Shown here piece after piece: positions 35,493 to 44,601 of a DNA stretch of 64,000 nt; positions within the stretch are counted from its first letter, which is position 1; the number at the start of each line of letters is the position of its first letter. Source of the stretch: Bacillus salipaludis (GTDB lineage: Bacteria; Bacillota; Bacilli; Bacillales_B; DSM-18226); assembly GCF_004358205.1 (NCBI RefSeq), contig NZ_SMYO01000009.1, positions 124,001 to 188,000 on the forward strand, read 5' to 3'. The translations under genes were made by a program, and so were the position numbers. The notes under the pieces were generated by a model. The model did no database searches. It was not told where the DNA came from and saw nothing but the letters and a program-made list of their open reading frames with translations.

Positions 35493-35528
35493 CCCCTCTA
35501 AGTTGGATTATTAGTCCAACCTAAGGGG
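35493..35528 (-). terminator. Terminator of the large SGNH protein gene
   Basis: CCCCTCTAAGTTGGA and TCCAACCTAAGGGG arms, 65 bp past the stop; the minus-strand side continues TTTTAATTTG. Confidence 0.8.
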
Positions 35529-35592
35529 ATCATTTCAGTTGATAGGTTTTGGTCTAAATTTTTCTCTTTATAACGCAGTGGATTCTGCTTAC

Positions 35593-38250
35593 TTATAAAA
35601 ATGGGTAGATTGCATTTGCGTAAGCAATTGCCCCTTTATGGTTAGGATGGCCCATTGAAGCTCGTTTGCAGATCTCGAAGTCTATTCCCGTACAGCCAGC
35701 TTTTGTACAAGAGATCAGCCGTTCAGCTGCGATAAAATCCTGTGGAGACATATCCAAATTAATCCCGAATAAATAAGGATCGTTGGTTAGAGCAGAGTGT
35801 TCTACACCAATATTAGGATCGGCAAAGAAAAACCGGTTTTTTCCTTCCGGAGTAGTATTGGTTTCATCCACAGCCTGTTGGAGATACAATTTGGACTCGT
35901 TCGCAAGCAGCAAGCTTCTTTCATGTATGATCTGCAGATGATGTTCCGTCAAAAACCCAGCCACAACACCACCTGGTATTCCATCTGTCGCAATACCTAA
36001 CGCAACAAGTAATACTTCTACAGCACTTAGATTGCTATGCTCAGAAACAGGAGGATAGTATCCCGTTACAATGACTTTGGCATTTGGAAAGGTTTTGCCC
36101 ACTTCAGTAAATAAAGTTTTACTATTATCAAGGAATTGAGTCCGATTAAGTTCACTCAAATCATCTTGATTAAATGGATTCAGGACAACTCGAAGATTCA
36201 CATCATTGATTCCGCCATCCATAATGATCAGATCTACCTGCTCTGGATCACCGACAAATAAATCACACTGTTGGAGAATCGTCGGATAGGAAACAGGAAC
36301 CTCTCCATCTACTGCAGGAGTGTTTGTATGATCATCTACTCCAATGGTCGCCCCTGAATGCGCAAGTACTTGGGTATAGAATCCGATATTTCCATTCCGA
36401 GCTTTAACAGCATTGCCGACAAGGGAATAGTGCTTTTCCTGTTCGAAAAGACCTTGACCCCAGGAAACAGAATCCCCAAGGACGAGCATATGAAAGGTAT
36501 CCAACACCAAATTTAGGGTGTTAGATGGAGTACCGTCTGATAGAATCACGCGTGCTGTCACATGCTCTCCTGATGGATTTTGTTCAACTGTGGAAGGTCT
36601 GATCAAGGTGAACTCAAGCTGGGTTGGGCTTAATAAAGTAACATCCGGCATATCCTGATCATTGATCCGGACGATGGCATTTTCGGAAAATCCACTGCCG
36701 ATTAACGTTACTTTTCGCCCCGGAATCACTCGCATATGTTCATTTTCTTTGTTATCCTGCTGGGCAGAATCGACCTTAGGCTTAATATACAAAGAGGCTT
36801 TGTTAGATAATGTTCCATCCGACTGTTTGACCTGAATAGTATGCTGCCCACCTCTAATAAAAGGAGCGGAAAATTGCAGGGACGTATCACTGTATACATT
36901 TGTTGGCACTGGCGAACCATCGATAAGCACAACATCGGTTTTCGTATAACGCTTGCCTTCTAATGTGATGCTTTCCCCTGCATATGCATAAGCAGGAGTT
37001 GCTTTAAAAATAACTGGTTCAAGCAGTTTTATCAAGAAATCCTCTCGATCGATGGCACGCATACTGATCGGATCTGGAAGTTTTCCTCCCTCGTAGCCTG
37101 AATAACCTTGAGCAGAAGATGCACCATCGGGGCCTCTGGATCCTGCCGTTCTGGATCCAGGCCCGCAAACAGCTCCAAAGTTAGCTTTAAGAGAATCTCC
37201 AACAGGTCCTCCAGCTCCACCAGAACCCCTTTCGCCAGGCAGACCTCCTGCTCCTCCACGTCCACCATCGACGGTTATGTAAAAACCTTGAAGGTATTGA
37301 TTGATCACATTCTGTGGGGCATATAGAGAAAGCTTCCCTCCAGTTCCCCCATTTCCTCCATCTCCGCCCAAACCTGCATTTCCACCTGTTCCTCCGTTGC
37401 CGCCAGCACCTGCCCCAGATTTGCAGAATCCTGACCAATCTAATTGCGCAGGTTTTCCTTTTCCTCCTTGGCCGCCATTCCCGCCATCCTGACCAGCACC
37501 ACCGGTCGTTCCATCCTGGCCTCTTAAATCAAAAGCAGGACGTCCAGTCATATCAAGCACCCATACTTCTAATTCAGGAGCACTCGTTCCGTCTGGGCCT
37601 CTGCCGCCTTTGACACCATGTGTTCCATTTGTCCCTGTAATGCCCACAAGCGTAGTGGAAGTTGGCGCTTGAGGAGGTGTTGGTGGTTTCATCGGTTTAG
37701 CAGGACTAAATTTACTTGGCCTTTCCCATGTAAACGTAACATTTTGGCCAACCGTTATTTTTTCAGCAATTAAAATAAGATAATGCTGCGGTTGTTTGAG
37801 GACAATGGTCGTATTGTCCTGTAAATTGATTTCGGTGGCGACCCAATAAGCGGTATCTACATTAATCTGGGTTGTAAGACTTGACACAGAAGCAGCACTT
37901 ACTGTTTTCGATGGTAACGGAATGGCTTTAAGTATAGTAGCCTGGCCCCCAGCAGGTTGAAGTACAGGTGTTGTTGCCGTGTTCGTTAATTTATATGCTG
38001 ACTGAAAGTATACCTGACTGGCCGCCAAATTTGGATCAGGCCTTGTTAGCCCTGCTTGTGGTATTAAATTTCCTGATAAGTTAAGTGTTCCAAGGGATGA
38101 AAGGGAAGTAATTCCCACCGATTCTAGAACGGCTTTGTGATACTGTAATCGGTCCTGGCTTGAACTTGTGAGTGAAGTGATTGTGTTAGTGCTCATGGTA
38201 ATGGATTGTTTTGCAATGGGGATAAATTGTGTTCCTAGTGTTGAAGTCAT
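35593..38250 (-). CDS. Large Gly-rich / TIG / SGNH-hydrolase protein
   Basis: About 885 residues in four parts. Residues 1-200: an unrecognised Ser/Thr-rich beta region ending in a Pro-rich linker. About 205-385: a Gly-rich, collagen-like or glycine-loop stretch ('GQDGGNGGQGGKGKPA', 'GGNGGTGGNAGLGGDGG') with some Gly-X-Y runs. About 405-490 and 497-583: two IPT/TIG beta domains ('AYAGESITLEGKRYT' and 'VIPGRKVTLIGSGFSENAIV'). From 587: an SGNH/GDSL hydrolase with block I 'LVLGDSVSWGQGLF' (Ser nucleophile), block III 'IMDGGINDVN' and block V 'MGHPNHKGAIAYANAI' (Asp/His). No signal peptide is visible. The start at 38250 is set by AGGAGGAATCAC; the frame itself opens at 38304. An esterase or deacetylase acting on a surface polymer is plausible (inference). 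Confidence 0.8.
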   Translation of the reverse strand: MTSTLGTQFIPIAKQSITMSTNTITSLTSSSQDRLQYHKAVLESVGITSLSSLGTLNLSGNLIPQAGLTRPDPNLAASQVYFQSAYKLTNTATTPVLQPAGGQATILKAIPLPSKTVSAASVSSLTTQINVDTAYWVATEINLQDNTTIVLKQPQHYLILIAEKITVGQNVTFTWERPSKFSPAKPMKPPTPPQAPTSTTLVGITGTNGTHGVKGGRGPDGTSAPELEVWVLDMTGRPAFDLRGQDGTTGGAGQDGGNGGQGGKGKPAQLDWSGFCKSGAGAGGNGGTGGNAGLGGDGGNGGTGGKLSLYAPQNVINQYLQGFYITVDGGRGGAGGLPGERGSGGAGGPVGDSLKANFGAVCGPGSRTAGSRGPDGASSAQGYSGYEGGKLPDPISMRAIDREDFLIKLLEPVIFKATPAYAYAGESITLEGKRYTKTDVVLIDGSPVPTNVYSDTSLQFSAPFIRGGQHTIQVKQSDGTLSNKASLYIKPKVDSAQQDNKENEHMRVIPGRKVTLIGSGFSENAIVRINDQDMPDVTLLSPTQLEFTLIRPSTVEQNPSGEHVTARVILSDGTPSNTLNLVLDTFHMLVLGDSVSWGQGLFEQEKHYSLVGNAVKARNGNIGFYTQVLAHSGATIGVDDHTNTPAVDGEVPVSYPTILQQCDLFVGDPEQVDLIIMDGGINDVNLRVVLNPFNQDDLSELNRTQFLDNSKTLFTEVGKTFPNAKVIVTGYYPPVSEHSNLSAVEVLLVALGIATDGIPGGVVAGFLTEHHLQIIHERSLLLANESKLYLQQAVDETNTTPEGKNRFFFADPNIGVEHSALTNDPYLFGINLDMSPQDFIAAERLISCTKAGCTGIDFEICKRASMGHPNHKGAIAYANAIYPFL

Positions 38251-38499
38251 GTGATTCCTCCTGAGATTAACAATGTTTAGGCATTTCTCATCCAGCAAAC
38301 CCATGAATGTCTAGTGAAACGACGTGGTATGAAGGACTTAAAAACCCGATTAAAAATATATTTCAGAAGGAATTACAATATACCCATATTTTGGTAATAT
38401 TGTTATTTAACATAAGATTCAAGATTCCATTTTTTATGAAGGATACAATTTGAATGGACTATTTTGAAGTTTAATTCTAGTAGAAAGATAACTTACAAA

Positions 38500-38533
38500 T
38501 AAATAACTCTCCCATTAATGGAAGAGCTATTTT
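38500..38533 (-). terminator. Terminator of the secreted-protein gene at 38538
   Basis: AATAACTCTCCCATT and AATGGAAGAGCTATT arms with flanking T/A runs, 5 bp past the stop codon. The region 38251-38499 has no gene. Confidence 0.75.
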
Positions 38534-38537
38534 TCAA

Positions 38538-39017
38538 TTATTCTACGAAATACATTTTTCCATTGACTTCTACGGAGACAGTAGATTGATGTAACTCCTC
38601 CTTAATTTGTTTTGCGTAATTTGCAACATCATCAATTTTTGAGTTATTTAATTTTTGTGCAAAACTATACACAATCGTAACCTTTTCTTTAATCAGATTT
38701 CCCTTATCATCAACCCAAGCCCCATTTCCATCAACAGATGTAGCACCTCCAAACATAATAGAAAAGTGAGACATGGCATTATCTACCCATTTGTTATGCT
38801 CGTCTGTAGAAATCGGGTCACTCCCATTTGTAGACGGTATGTAGATTTTAACAATATTATCTAAATGGAATTCTCCTTCTAATGCATTAGATGTTGTTTG
38901 GGCTTCAATAAGTTTTGGTTTGGTGAATGCATTCCCCATTGGAGATAAATAAGCAAATGTTGCCACAAATATAAATGTTATTATCATTAATACTGTCTTG
39001 TTTTTTATTACTTTCAA
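38538..39017 (-). CDS. Secreted or membrane-anchored protein of unknown function
   Basis: About 159 residues. A TTG at 39017 with GGGGTG 7 nt upstream starts a basic segment and a hydrophobic signal/anchor ('VLMIITFIFVATFAYLS'). The mature part 'VKIYIPSTNGSDPISTDEHN' to 'ITIVYSF'-like strands resembles DUF3574-type sequences (strand, then an 'FxxMFGGATSVDGNGAW' turn), but the match is not certain. A longer start at 39047 lacks a good ribosome site. Monocistronic with its own terminator. Confidence 0.65.
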   Translation of the reverse strand: MKVIKNKTVLMIITFIFVATFAYLSPMGNAFTKPKLIEAQTTSNALEGEFHLDNIVKIYIPSTNGSDPISTDEHNKWVDNAMSHFSIMFGGATSVDGNGAWVDDKGNLIKEKVTIVYSFAQKLNNSKIDDVANYAKQIKEELHQSTVSVEVNGKMYFVE

Positions 39018-39272
39018 TCCTATCACCCCGTTATACCCTTTTACCAAATTGTACCTTGAATGTAAAAATATTAAAACGGTTTTTTTTGTCTTTTGTTGAC
39101 TTTGTTTGTCTTTTAATTTGATTCTATTATTTGGTCAAAAAAATACACCTCCAATTGCTAGTTGTAACGAACAATTGGGGTTCAGCTTCTTAGGACCTTT
39201 ATGAATATCCGGCTAATAAGATGATTGATTTAATTGTTTGATGAATTCTCTTATAAAGCCTCGCAGGTCTGG

Positions 39273-39494
39273 TCATGCATGACCGGATACTAGGTTTCCT
39301 TCTACGCGGAGATAATTTTCAATATATTTTTCCCCCGCTGCTTCTACGTCTAGTTTATAGGCAATATGGGCAGTCAACTCACGGCGCTCCAATTTCTAAA
39401 AACTCGTATCTCCAGTAATCCAACAAAAATATGTTTCAATATCGTCTAATTTCACTGGCCCGATAATCTGGTCTTTTTTAGGCTCTAGCCCAAA
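39273..39494 (-). pseudogene. Interrupted reading frame of unknown family
   Basis: One minus-strand frame reads 'FGLEPKKDQIIGPVKLDDIE', 'TYFCWITGDTSF', a TAG, then 'KLERRELTAHIAYKLDVEAA' and 'GEKYIENYLRVEGNLVSG', stopping at 39273; another stop lies just upstream at 39495-39497. Composition and the smooth continuation across the TAG suggest the eroded C-terminal part of a real gene. The family is not recognised. The rest of 39018-39841 shows only AT-rich sequence and a half palindromic repeat near 39650. Confidence 0.5.
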
Positions 39495-39841
39495 CTACAG
39501 GAAAATTGTACCATTCCCTTTAAATTTAGTTAAGTCTTATATAAAAAATATGAAAAAGTTTAATAATAAAGGTTCGTAGAATTGTAAAAATATAGAAAAC
39601 AATTAATACACATTAAAAGAATTAGTTCTTAAATCACAGAATATAAAAATACCACAAGAACCGTACCAAGGTCCTTTGTTAAGAAACTGTCAATGTCAAT
39701 AAAAAGGAGTAAGACTGTGAGGGGATATGTAAAAACCTTTATCAAAAGATATGGGGATTTTTCTTGCGATTGTCTGCATAGAATGTAGACAAGGGTGAGT
39801 GATCTCTCAATGAAAATAGTGAAATTGGAGGGAATGACCTA

Positions 39842-40762
39842 ATGCAATTTATTGAAGATGTTAAAGACGTGAAATTTAGTTTTTGGGATAAACCGCCGGC
39901 GTCGTCTATGGCTTATGCATTTGTTTATGTAAATAAGAACAATGAATACTATGCCGTTAAAAATGGTGAACGTTTGTCACGCAGTGAATTACGGATCGGT
40001 AAATATAATAGGGTTTATACCGTCAATATGCAGCAGCAAACCATCACTTATAATGAGGAGGTCCCTTCGGCAACAAGAGGAAGAAGGTTTTCTGTCAATT
40101 TATTTATCGATATCGGAGTCGAACATCCGGAACGCTTGGTTCAACAAAATGCAGGAGAGTTTCGCACCATGATTAATAATAATCTGCCCTTCTGGGTAGA
40201 ATCAGAAGCAAGGTTTTTTCCTATTGAAGAGGAACTGAGATTTGCCCGGCATATTGAAGAATTTTTTCAGACCTCGCCATTAGTCAAGGTGTTAAAAGAG
40301 GCTGGAATCGTTGTTCGAAATACTCGTGTTTTAATCCGGCAAGGTATTCGCGATCAGCGCCATGATGAGACGATCGCTGATTTAGATAGGAACGCAGAAC
40401 TATCTGCCTATCAAGAAGCTCATGACTTGGAGGAAGCGCGCCGGATTTCTGCCTCGATTAAAGAAGCACTTGAAGAAGGTGATTTTATCACGGCTGGGAA
40501 ACTGGGAGAAAAAAATGAAATGGCTAAGCGGTTGGTAGAATCAGAGTTTATCCAAAATCAAACCTTTAAATACGAAGTAAACAAACAACTTTTAAACTTG
40601 ATCAACGATCACACGATTGACCAGTTCCAGGCAGAACAAAGATTAGCCAAACTAAAGAAACTATTCCCCTATCTTCCCATAGAACTGGAAAAAGCAAATG
40701 GACAAAAACAGATTTCTAGTCCAAGGAGAGGACTTCCATCCTATTTAAATAAAGGAGAGTAG
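39842..40762 (+). CDS. SPFH/band-7-like soluble protein
   Basis: A 306-residue protein without membrane segments. Residues 1-190 resemble an SPFH (stomatin/prohibitin) domain: 'AFVYVNKNNEYYAVKNGERL', 'RGRRFSVNLFIDIGVEHPER' (the region that in SPFH proteins precedes 'P..A'), and 'FFQTSPLVKVLKEAGIVVRN'. The rest is helical and charged ('DLEEARRISASIKEALEEGD'). It is followed by a GTG-started membrane protein overlapping its stop, so the two products probably act together. Family call by pattern only; the usual N-terminal hydrophobic anchor of SPFH proteins is missing and may be supplied by the partner. Confidence 0.55.
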   Translation: MQFIEDVKDVKFSFWDKPPASSMAYAFVYVNKNNEYYAVKNGERLSRSELRIGKYNRVYTVNMQQQTITYNEEVPSATRGRRFSVNLFIDIGVEHPERLVQQNAGEFRTMINNNLPFWVESEARFFPIEEELRFARHIEEFFQTSPLVKVLKEAGIVVRNTRVLIRQGIRDQRHDETIADLDRNAELSAYQEAHDLEEARRISASIKEALEEGDFITAGKLGEKNEMAKRLVESEFIQNQTFKYEVNKQLLNLINDHTIDQFQAEQRLAKLKKLFPYLPIELEKANGQKQISSPRRGLPSYLNKGE

Positions 40763-41505
40763 TGACTGTGGAATCCATTATAAATCAGCTGTTTTGGTTG
40801 TGGGCACCGGTTTCTCTCCTTCCGGAATGGCTCCGTATATTTTTGGTTCTCTTTGTGCTCCTGCTGCTCGCAAGAACGATTTTGTTGTACATTGTTCCTC
40901 ACTTGGTCAACTTGATGTGCAGGTTGTTGAAAAAAATGCTATATCTCCTTTCTTATCCCATCATGGCAGGAATTTGCACAATCCTAAAAAGGCGGAGAGA
41001 AGCAAGAAAAACGGACATTCCTTTTTGGGTTGATATCATTGAAGGAATGTTTGCCTTGTTCGATCGATTTTTCAACAAAATGATTCAGCTTTTCAGGAAA
41101 CGGAAAAGGAATAAAGCAAGGATTAAAAGATGGTCCTTCTATTTTGCCACAGCTTTAGCGATATTGCTGTCTGCAGCAACCATGAACAATCCAAATGAAT
41201 GGTATACACAAAAATGGAAAAATGCTGAGGCCTGGTTAAATCAAGAACCTGTTCAAAAACAAGTATTCAGTTCGGCGTCTCCTGAAACAAAAGAATTCAT
41301 ATTAAATAGAAAATATAAAGATGGTGGAAATATTCGAGTAGCTCCCGCACTAACCGCGGATCGGCTATATACGATTGATAATGGGGAAATCATACACTTT
41401 TTGAATGAAGAACAAGTAGATTCCAAAGGAATTAAGTGGCTAAAAGTTCAAACCGCTAACGGGATCAAAGGCTGGATCTCGGCCAGCATTGTGAGGGAAA
41501 AATAA
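40762..41505 (+). CDS. Membrane protein with C-terminal SH3 domain
   Basis: A 247-residue protein. Residues 1-75 hold two or three hydrophobic segments ('LRIFLVLFVLLLLARTILLY'), a basic stretch follows (residues 75-120, rich in Arg/Lys), then one more membrane helix near 127-142. The outer C-terminal 65 residues form a bacterial SH3 (SH3b) domain: 'DGGNIRVAPALTADRLYTID' to 'KGIKWLKVQTANGIKGWISA'. SH3b domains bind peptidoglycan or peptides. The GTG start overlaps the stop of the SPFH-like gene; a second GTG at 40768 is also possible. It probably anchors the SPFH-like protein at the membrane and senses the wall (inference). Confidence 0.7.
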   Translation: MTVESIINQLFWLWAPVSLLPEWLRIFLVLFVLLLLARTILLYIVPHLVNLMCRLLKKMLYLLSYPIMAGICTILKRRREARKTDIPFWVDIIEGMFALFDRFFNKMIQLFRKRKRNKARIKRWSFYFATALAILLSAATMNNPNEWYTQKWKNAEAWLNQEPVQKQVFSSASPETKEFILNRKYKDGGNIRVAPALTADRLYTIDNGEIIHFLNEEQVDSKGIKWLKVQTANGIKGWISASIVREK

Positions 41506-41540
41506 TAAATTGTGAGGAATATTTATCTCTTATTGTCGCA

Positions 41541-41663
41541 ATGAATTGGTGGCACACTCCTAATCAGAAAGGGATGCTGAATGAACAGTTTTTTAAATTA
41601 ATGATTACGATTGCTTTTTCTATTTTAATCCTACCCATACTGTCATTTAACCATAAAAAATAA
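41541..41663 (+). CDS. Small single-pass membrane protein
   Basis: A 40-residue ORF 'MNWWHTPNQKGMLNEQFFKL' followed by a hydrophobic helix 'MITIAFSILILPILSF' and a basic end. There is no clear ribosome site before the ATG, but the same frame is open upstream ('EEYLSLIVA') to the end of the SH3 gene, so it may be an eroded or translationally coupled gene. A weak hairpin AATCCA/TGGATT follows. Low certainty. Confidence 0.4.
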   Translation: MNWWHTPNQKGMLNEQFFKLMITIAFSILILPILSFNHKK

Positions 41664-41904
41664 TCCATCCTTGGGTTTATTAGCGGCTCAGGTGGATTAT
41701 TTCTCACTAGGCGATCCCCTTTGATTTGGAAACATTGTACACCCGGGAAACTACAAATGGATTTTTAGTTTCCTTCTTTAGTTTACTCATATGATGCTTA
41801 GTATTCCAAGGTAAACATGCATAATAGTCAAAACGAATGTTTCAATTGAAAATACAATTTTATTCTTAGGCTTGCCATCGGTCAGGGTGTAGATAAATGC
41901 TTTA

Positions 41905-42255
41905 TTAAAGATTTTCAAATGAGAGTACCTCAACAGTAAATCCACCCGGTGCTTGAACATAAAATGTCCACCCGTGTGCCCTTTGAGGAGGTTTAACATC
42001 AAAGCCATCATCCTTCAACCGTTGATAAATCTTGTTCACTTGATCATCATTGGGCTGGATAAAACCGATATGAAAGGTCTTTGGATAGCTTGCTTGACTG
42101 CCTTTCATCAAGGAAAGCACTAACCCATGATCGTCATTCAGTAAAGCAAACGAATCATTGCGTGTATGCTTTATTTGCAGATCGAAATATTTCTCCAAGA
42201 ACTCTTTTGCCAATTTTACATCGGTCACGGTCAAATTGAGATGGTTTAGTTTCAT
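41905..42255 (-). CDS. VOC-family (glyoxalase/dioxygenase-like) protein
   Basis: A 116-residue single VOC unit: 'MKLNHLNLTVTDVKLAKEFL' with a first-strand metal-ligand His, 'FHIGFIQPNDDQVNKIYQRL' and 'FTVEVLSF' with the final Glu ligand. Such proteins act as dimers in antibiotic resistance, isomerisation or thiol-transfer reactions; nothing here fixes the substrate. GGAAGGGG precedes the ATG. Confidence 0.82.
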   Translation of the reverse strand: MKLNHLNLTVTDVKLAKEFLEKYFDLQIKHTRNDSFALLNDDHGLVLSLMKGSQASYPKTFHIGFIQPNDDQVNKIYQRLKDDGFDVKPPQRAHGWTFYVQAPGGFTVEVLSFENL

Positions 42256-42435
42256 CAGTTTCCCCTTCCTTTACTTCAACATTATTTGGCTAACCTTTTT
42301 CCAAAAATATTTATGTATAATCTAATTTTTTCATGCCTTATTTTCACTTTTTATGATGAATCTTACCTCATTGAACCCTATTTCATCATATAAAAAGGAA
42401 GGCTATAAAAGGTTATTTAGGTCAATTAATTACCA

Positions 42436-42488
42436 AAAAATAAAAAACTGACTTAAAAGCATCGTCATTCAACGACCTTCTAAGTCAG
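42436..42488 (-). terminator. Terminator of mscS, member of a repeated terminator pair
   Basis: CTGACTTAA and TTAAGTCAG-type arms with 'CGTCATTCAACGACCTT' in the loop, followed on the minus strand by TTTTTTATTTTTT. The same ~40-bp sequence recurs at 48218-48258 with only a few changes, again behind a minus-strand gene. Confidence 0.82.
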
Positions 42489-42641
42489 CCTTCGTTTTAT
42501 TATTCAATCATTTCGGTTGTATTCTATGTAATAGCCCACACAATTTCACTAATGATGGCTGCTGGGTTCCCGCCCTGACCCGGATCGGCTTGAGACCACG
42601 CAGCATAAACCGACCTAGGCTTTCCAATCAGCGAGTTTTCT

Positions 42642-43535
42642 CTACCTGCTTCGTGAAGGCTGCTCTTCGAGAATCTCCTGTAATTTATCAGTATGAACGA
42701 ACATGTTCGCAGTGGGCATTTCTACTTGATTCTTATGGAAAAAAGACATTAGTTCAAACCTAAGTTGCCTGGAAGTTTCAAAATATTCGTCAGGTCTCAC
42801 CATGCCTACAATACAAAATTCGTACCCAACATATTTGATGTTTGGATTTAAGTCCGTAATACCAATATATTGAAATGGTTCAACAGCCCCGTTCTCTAGT
42901 CTAAATAAGTTTTGTTCAAATTTTTCATTGCAGATTTCACATACTTTTTCTAATAATTCCTTTATTCTTTTAGGATCTTCCTGATAACTTACTGTGATCC
43001 GTTCAATAACACGCATCCAGCCTTTATTAAAATTTTGTATAGTTCTAATCTCTCCATGTGGGATTGTAAGTAGTTTTCCCGACCATTCACGAATTTGCAT
43101 AAAACGAATACTGATTTCCTCAATGGTACCTGAGATTGTTCCGTTGAAAGTAACAAAATCACCGACACGAAACTCTTTGTCCGTTAATCTCGCGAACCCT
43201 AATATAACGTCTTTTAGCATCTGTTGTGCAGCAAAACCGACGACGACTCCGGCAATACCTGCTCCTGCAAGAATTCCTTTTATGTCTACAAATTGACTAA
43301 TTAGATAAATAAAAAGGCTGATCGCAATTCCATACCTAAAAATTGATCGAATTACACTTTGAATCGTTTGTTCAACTTCTTCATCAAAAAAATTTGACTT
43401 CCTAAAGAACCAATCTAAAATACGGTTTGTGACAAAGGAAAAGGTCAAAAGAACCAAAGCAAATAGTGTAAATCTTAAAAGTAAAAATTTCCTTATATAA
43501 TTAAAAAATTCCTCAGTAAAAGTTAATAAATCCAT
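42642..43535 (-). CDS. MscS-family mechanosensitive channel
   Basis: A 297-residue small-conductance channel. Three membrane helices occupy residues 15-115; the pore helix is 'GAGIAGVVVGFAAQQMLKDV', followed by 'VGDFVTFNGTISGTIEEISI' and 'LLTIPHGEIRTIQNFNKGW', the beta domain pattern of MscS. It probably releases solutes on osmotic downshock. Directly after its stop, another minus-strand frame stays open (to 42524, ending 'NPAAIISEIVWAIT'), which might be an eroded neighbour; its family was not recognised. Confidence 0.9.
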   Translation of the reverse strand: MDLLTFTEEFFNYIRKFLLLRFTLFALVLLTFSFVTNRILDWFFRKSNFFDEEVEQTIQSVIRSIFRYGIAISLFIYLISQFVDIKGILAGAGIAGVVVGFAAQQMLKDVILGFARLTDKEFRVGDFVTFNGTISGTIEEISIRFMQIREWSGKLLTIPHGEIRTIQNFNKGWMRVIERITVSYQEDPKRIKELLEKVCEICNEKFEQNLFRLENGAVEPFQYIGITDLNPNIKYVGYEFCIVGMVRPDEYFETSRQLRFELMSFFHKNQVEMPTANMFVHTDKLQEILEEQPSRSR

Positions 43536-43596
43536 CCATCCACTTCCTTAACAGGGAAAATTCCATGCTCCAAAGAAAAAAATCGTACAACACATA

Positions 43597-44203
43597 CTAT
43601 TTTTCTTTTCTTTCCTTAATATACCAACCTACTAGCGCTATAAACAGAATAATAATAATTAGGTACATCACATTGGAAAATCTATTCATAAAGTACACTA
43701 CGTTTTCCCAATTAGCTCCCAATCTAGCTCCAAGATTAACTAGAAGGGTATTCCAAACAAGGGTCCCAATTGTTGAAAATATTAAAAATAACCAGAAGTT
43801 CATCTTTGCCATTCCAGCTGGTATATAAATTAAGTTTTGAATAAGGGGAATTAACCGACAGAATAATACTGTCCAACTTCCATATTGATCAAACCACGAA
43901 TCTGCACGATTTATATCTTCTTTTGTTAACCGTAATATACGTCCATAGCGTTCGATGATTTTTTCTAATCTTTTTACATTTAATAGCAAACCGAGACAAT
44001 ATAAACAAATTGCTCCCAAAATCGAACCTATCGTTGATGAGATAACAACACCTGTAACACTAAGATTGTTCCGTAAGTCATATAGCCGCCAAAAGTAAGG
44101 ATTAATTCTGAAGGTATAGGGGGGAAAACATTTTCTAATGCAATTAAAAAAAGATTCCAAAATATCCATATTGCTCTATTATATCTTTAATCAAGGACTC
44201 CAT
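43597..44203 (-). pseudogene. DedA-family membrane protein with a -1 frameshift
   Basis: The proper start is the ATG at 44203 with GGAGGAAAC before it, reading 'MESLIKDIIEQYGYFGIFFL' and 'IALENVFPPIPSELILTFGG', the classic DedA opening. Near 44066 the sequence has GGAACAATCTT where GGAACAAATCTT would keep the frame; after it the other frame continues 'NLSVTGVVISSTIGSILGAI' and 'FCRLIPLIQNLIYIPAGMAK' to 43597. The restored protein is about 202 residues, normal for DedA flippase-like proteins. A shorter product from an internal ATG at 44169 would have a nonsense start, so the gene is broken or one A was missed in sequencing. Confidence 0.85.
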
Positions 44204-44244
44204 AGTTTCCTCCAGTATCTGGATCCGGTTATTTACGATTTTTG

Positions 44245-44601
44245 AGGAAAAGCCGGCTTACCCGCCCAGAATTCGGTTACAGCTTATGAGGGCAACGAAC
44301 AGTTAATCGATTATTCATCTACGAAAGGGGCCATCGTCTCCTTTACTCGTTCATTGGCCAATCTCTTGTTAAAAAAGGAATACGAGTAAATGGTGTAGCC
44401 CCTGGGCCGATATGGACCCCTTTTATCCCATCCACCTTTCCCGAAGAAAAGGTTCAAAACTTTGGAAGAAACACTCCAATGGGCCGTCCGGGCCAATCGG
44501 AAGAACTGGCTCCAAGTTACGTTTTACTTGCTTCCAACGATGCCTCCTATATGACAGGACAAATCATTCATATTAATGTCGGGCAATTTATTACCAGTTA
44601 A
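44245..44601 (+). pseudogene. C-terminal remnant of a short-chain dehydrogenase/reductase
   Basis: No start codon and no Rossmann part remain. The visible part reads 'VTAYEGNEQLIDYSSTKGAI' with the catalytic YxxxK (Tyr-Ser-Ser-Thr-Lys), then a -1 frameshift near 44368 restores 'LVKKGIRVNGVAPGPIWTPF', 'PMGRPGQSEELAPSYVLLAS' and 'YMTGQIIHINVGQ' to the TAA at 44601. This is the YhdF/YhxC/YdaD-like SDR group. 5' truncation plus frameshift make it a clear pseudogene. A second, independent SDR remnant of the same subgroup lies at 59524-60008. Confidence 0.88.

Noticed and set aside
37032..37613. Several overlapping frames on both strands within the Gly-rich part of the SGNH protein
   Set aside because: GC-rich Gly codons (GGN) make all frames open; the products are Pro- or Arg-rich noise.
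42524..42660. Minus-strand frame after mscS ending 'NPAAIISEIVWAIT'
   Set aside because: Protein-like but overlapping the mscS end, without a start or ribosome site and with no family recognised; noted only in the mscS entry.
44311..44496. Minus-strand frame at the SDR remnant
   Set aside because: It is the shadow of the plus-strand SDR fragment, which has catalytic and C-terminal SDR motifs.
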